This document shows, in pieces, positions 62,169 through 63,719 of a stretch of DNA of 63,719 nt. Position 1 is the stretch's first letter, and each line of letters starts with the position of its first letter. The notes under the pieces were generated by a model. That model had not been told where the DNA came from, did not search any database, and worked only from the letters and a program-made list of their open reading frames with translations. This DNA comes from a virus: the IMG/VR virus record IMGVR_UViG_3300043331_000518, positions 1 to 63,719 of that record; one strand, written 5' to 3'. Position numbers and translations under genes: made by a program.

Positions 62169-63433
62169 TGAGGAAGCTGACCGCGGTTGTCGTGCTCTTG
62201 GCCTTGCTACTGAGTGGGGCGCCCCGCCCCGCCCAAGCCAACTCGCTTCTCCTCGACGCCACCACCAAGAGCCTGGAGATGGAGACGGGAACGGCCTCCT
62301 CGACCGATTACGTGGTTGCGTATGCGGACCACACCAGCTCGGCGTTCACCCCTGGTATGAACCAAGGCAACGTCGCCTCGGCCACCACTACCACGATCCT
62401 GGCCGCACCGGCTGCCAGCACCCAGCGTCAGGTAAAGTGGGTCTCCGTCCGCAACCGCTCGACCACGGCCCCACAGACCGTGACCCTTAAGCTCGACGTG
62501 AGTGCGACGGAGTACCACATCGGACCGGCTGTCACCTTGGGAGCGGGCGAGGCCCTGCGCATGGACGCGGATGGGGCACTGACCATCTTCACCGCGGCGG
62601 GAATACAAAAGACCCAGGCCACCGACATCAACGGGTACAACGGGGAAGCCTACAGCTACTTCAAGGTGGGGACGGCGGCGGAGGCTGCCGGCCAGTTCTA
62701 CAGCTTCGCCAAGGACGCAGGCACTCCCGGGGCGTGGGTTCCGGGGACGCCCGGAATCAACGGTGATGCGTTGTCCTGCGACACCGCCGCCGACGCGACG
62801 ATCGCGGGCGCGCACGTCATTCCCGATCCGGCGTCGGGCTCGTTCTACCTCACCGACATCGGGTGGGGCAGCACGGTGGCGCACCTGTACCAGTTCACTG
62901 ACCTCGTCTGGTACAACACCGGCATCGCCGTCACCACCACCACGGGGCAGAACATCACACAGCCGACGCTCCCGGCCCGCGACCTGAATGGCACCAACAA
63001 CGGGGACGGTTGGGTGGCTGCCATCTATGTCACCACGGCCACCACCAACGCCGGGGCGGTCACCAACACCACGCTGACCTACACGGACAGTGACGGGAAC
63101 GCCGGCAACACCGGCACCATCGCCTCCTTCCCGGCGACTGCCGTAGCTGGGACGCTGGCGCCGTTCCGCCTCGCAGCCGGTGATCGCGGCATCCGCTCGA
63201 TCCAGACCATCACGCTCGGCACCAGCTACGGGGGAGGTGCAATCTCGCTGATTCACTACCGCAAGCTGGCGTCCATCCCTCACCCGCTGGCCCTCGTTGG
63301 GGCAGTATCGCCCTCGTTCGGGCCACCGGGCATTCGGCTCTACAACGACACCTGCCTGTGGGGACCCATCTACCTCGCTTCTGCAACGACAGTCACCGCG
63401 GTGGCGGGGACCGTTTCAATCATGGAGAGATAA
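62168..63433 (+). CDS. Late protein with Sec signal peptide (5)
   Basis: A 421-residue protein. Signal MRKLTAVVVLLALLLSGAPR ending PAQA; mature part is Thr/Ala/Gly-rich beta sheet with a C-terminal region (GGGAISLIHYRKLASIPHPL) that reads like a receptor-binding head. ATG overlaps the previous stop. Confidence 0.65.
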   Translation: MRKLTAVVVLLALLLSGAPRPAQANSLLLDATTKSLEMETGTASSTDYVVAYADHTSSAFTPGMNQGNVASATTTTILAAPAASTQRQVKWVSVRNRSTTAPQTVTLKLDVSATEYHIGPAVTLGAGEALRMDADGALTIFTAAGIQKTQATDINGYNGEAYSYFKVGTAAEAAGQFYSFAKDAGTPGAWVPGTPGINGDALSCDTAADATIAGAHVIPDPASGSFYLTDIGWGSTVAHLYQFTDLVWYNTGIAVTTTTGQNITQPTLPARDLNGTNNGDGWVAAIYVTTATTNAGAVTNTTLTYTDSDGNAGNTGTIASFPATAVAGTLAPFRLAAGDRGIRSIQTITLGTSYGGGAISLIHYRKLASIPHPLALVGAVSPSFGPPGIRLYNDTCLWGPIYLASATTVTAVAGTVSIMER

Positions 63434-63435
63434 CG

Positions 63436-63719
63436 ATGAAGACCAGGATGATCCCCCTCGCTGCTCTCGCGCTCGTGCTGTTCGTGCTCCCCACCGCTGC
63501 CTTCGCCGGCCAAGTCTACACGGAGGGCGCGCAGACCTTCCCCGCTGCCGGGACGGTCATGGCCGAGACGCCGCACCTGGGAGCGGACTCCGACTACGAG
63601 TTCCGCGTCACCACGGGGGCGCCACTCACGTACGCCATCATCCTCGTGCAGAGGCTCGACGCCGCGCATGAGGTGGTCTGGCAGATCGGCTACGTGATCG
63701 AGGACTACGGAATCTTCGA
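63436..63719 (+). CDS. Late protein with Sec signal peptide (6), N-terminal part
   Basis: MKTRMIPLAALALVLFVLPT then AAFA is a clear Sec signal; the mature protein begins GQVYTEGAQTFPAAG. The gene leaves the window at 63719 and continues at position 1 (see 1-362) to give 182 residues. Function unknown. Confidence 0.65.
   Translation, partial: MKTRMIPLAALALVLFVLPTAAFAGQVYTEGAQTFPAAGTVMAETPHLGADSDYEFRVTTGAPLTYAIILVQRLDAAHEVVWQIGYVIEDYGIF
63623..63719. repeat. 97-bp terminal direct repeat, right copy
   Basis: Identical to 1-97; supports a circular or terminally redundant genome of about 63622 bp. Confidence 0.95.

Noticed and set aside
1-63719. Integrase, transposase or tRNA genes
   Set aside because: I looked for tyrosine/serine recombinase motifs, IS ends and cloverleaf-like sequences and found none that convinced me by eye.

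Overview
The window looks like one complete tailed-phage genome (Caudoviricetes) of about 63.6 kb, GC-rich and assembled as a circle. The first and last 97 bases are identical, and a gene starting at 63436 reads in frame across that junction to position 362. The structural set (small and large terminase, portal, scaffold, major capsid protein, short tail-type proteins, a 2303-residue internal virion protein, and no tape measure or sheath) suggests a podovirus-like virion. Lipoproteins, a possible outer-membrane barrel and a candidate inner-membrane spanin point to a Gram-negative host. I see no integrase and no tRNA gene.

The genome has two arms that diverge from about 25.05-25.15 kb and converge at about 0.4 kb. 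The minus-strand arm (25.0 down to 0.4 kb) holds early and replication genes. They include a family-A DNA polymerase fused to a uracil-DNA-glycosylase-like domain, a RecA-fold/RepA-like ATPase, a possible primase-like protein, a RecB/Cas4-like iron-sulfur nuclease next to a Bet/RecT-like annealing protein, a MazG-like domain, a DUF932-like protein and a ribbon-helix-helix regulator. This arm also carries candidate counter-defence genes: a Csx16-like protein (putative ring nuclease) and a NADAR/YbiA-like protein. It further encodes three possible peptidases (papain-like, C39-like, and a lipoprotein metzincin), an H1-like basic protein and more than a dozen tiny Cys-rich zinc-ribbon proteins. 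One short plus-strand gene (15689-15889) interrupts the arm and faces a divergent promoter with an inverted repeat.

The plus-strand arm starts with a nearly leaderless small terminase gene. An 880-base non-coding stretch with 11-bp tandem repeats follows (pac or origin candidate). Next come a very acidic 35-residue protein, an RNA-ligase-like protein, a run of small overlapping genes, a lipoprotein, a GroES-like co-chaperonin and a putative barrel protein. Then come large terminase, portal, scaffold, capsid, connector-type proteins, spanin candidate/lysozyme/holin, tail proteins, ejection-type proteins and fibre-like proteins.

The oddest traits are these: at least six fibre-like or late proteins begin with Sec signal peptides ending in Ala-x-Ala; gene boundaries on the minus strand reuse the same short sequences; a 71-codon gene with its own ribosome site lies in another frame inside the giant ORF; and a four-copy operator-like motif sits near two regulatory intergenic regions. 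All functional names come from motifs read by eye, because no database search was possible.
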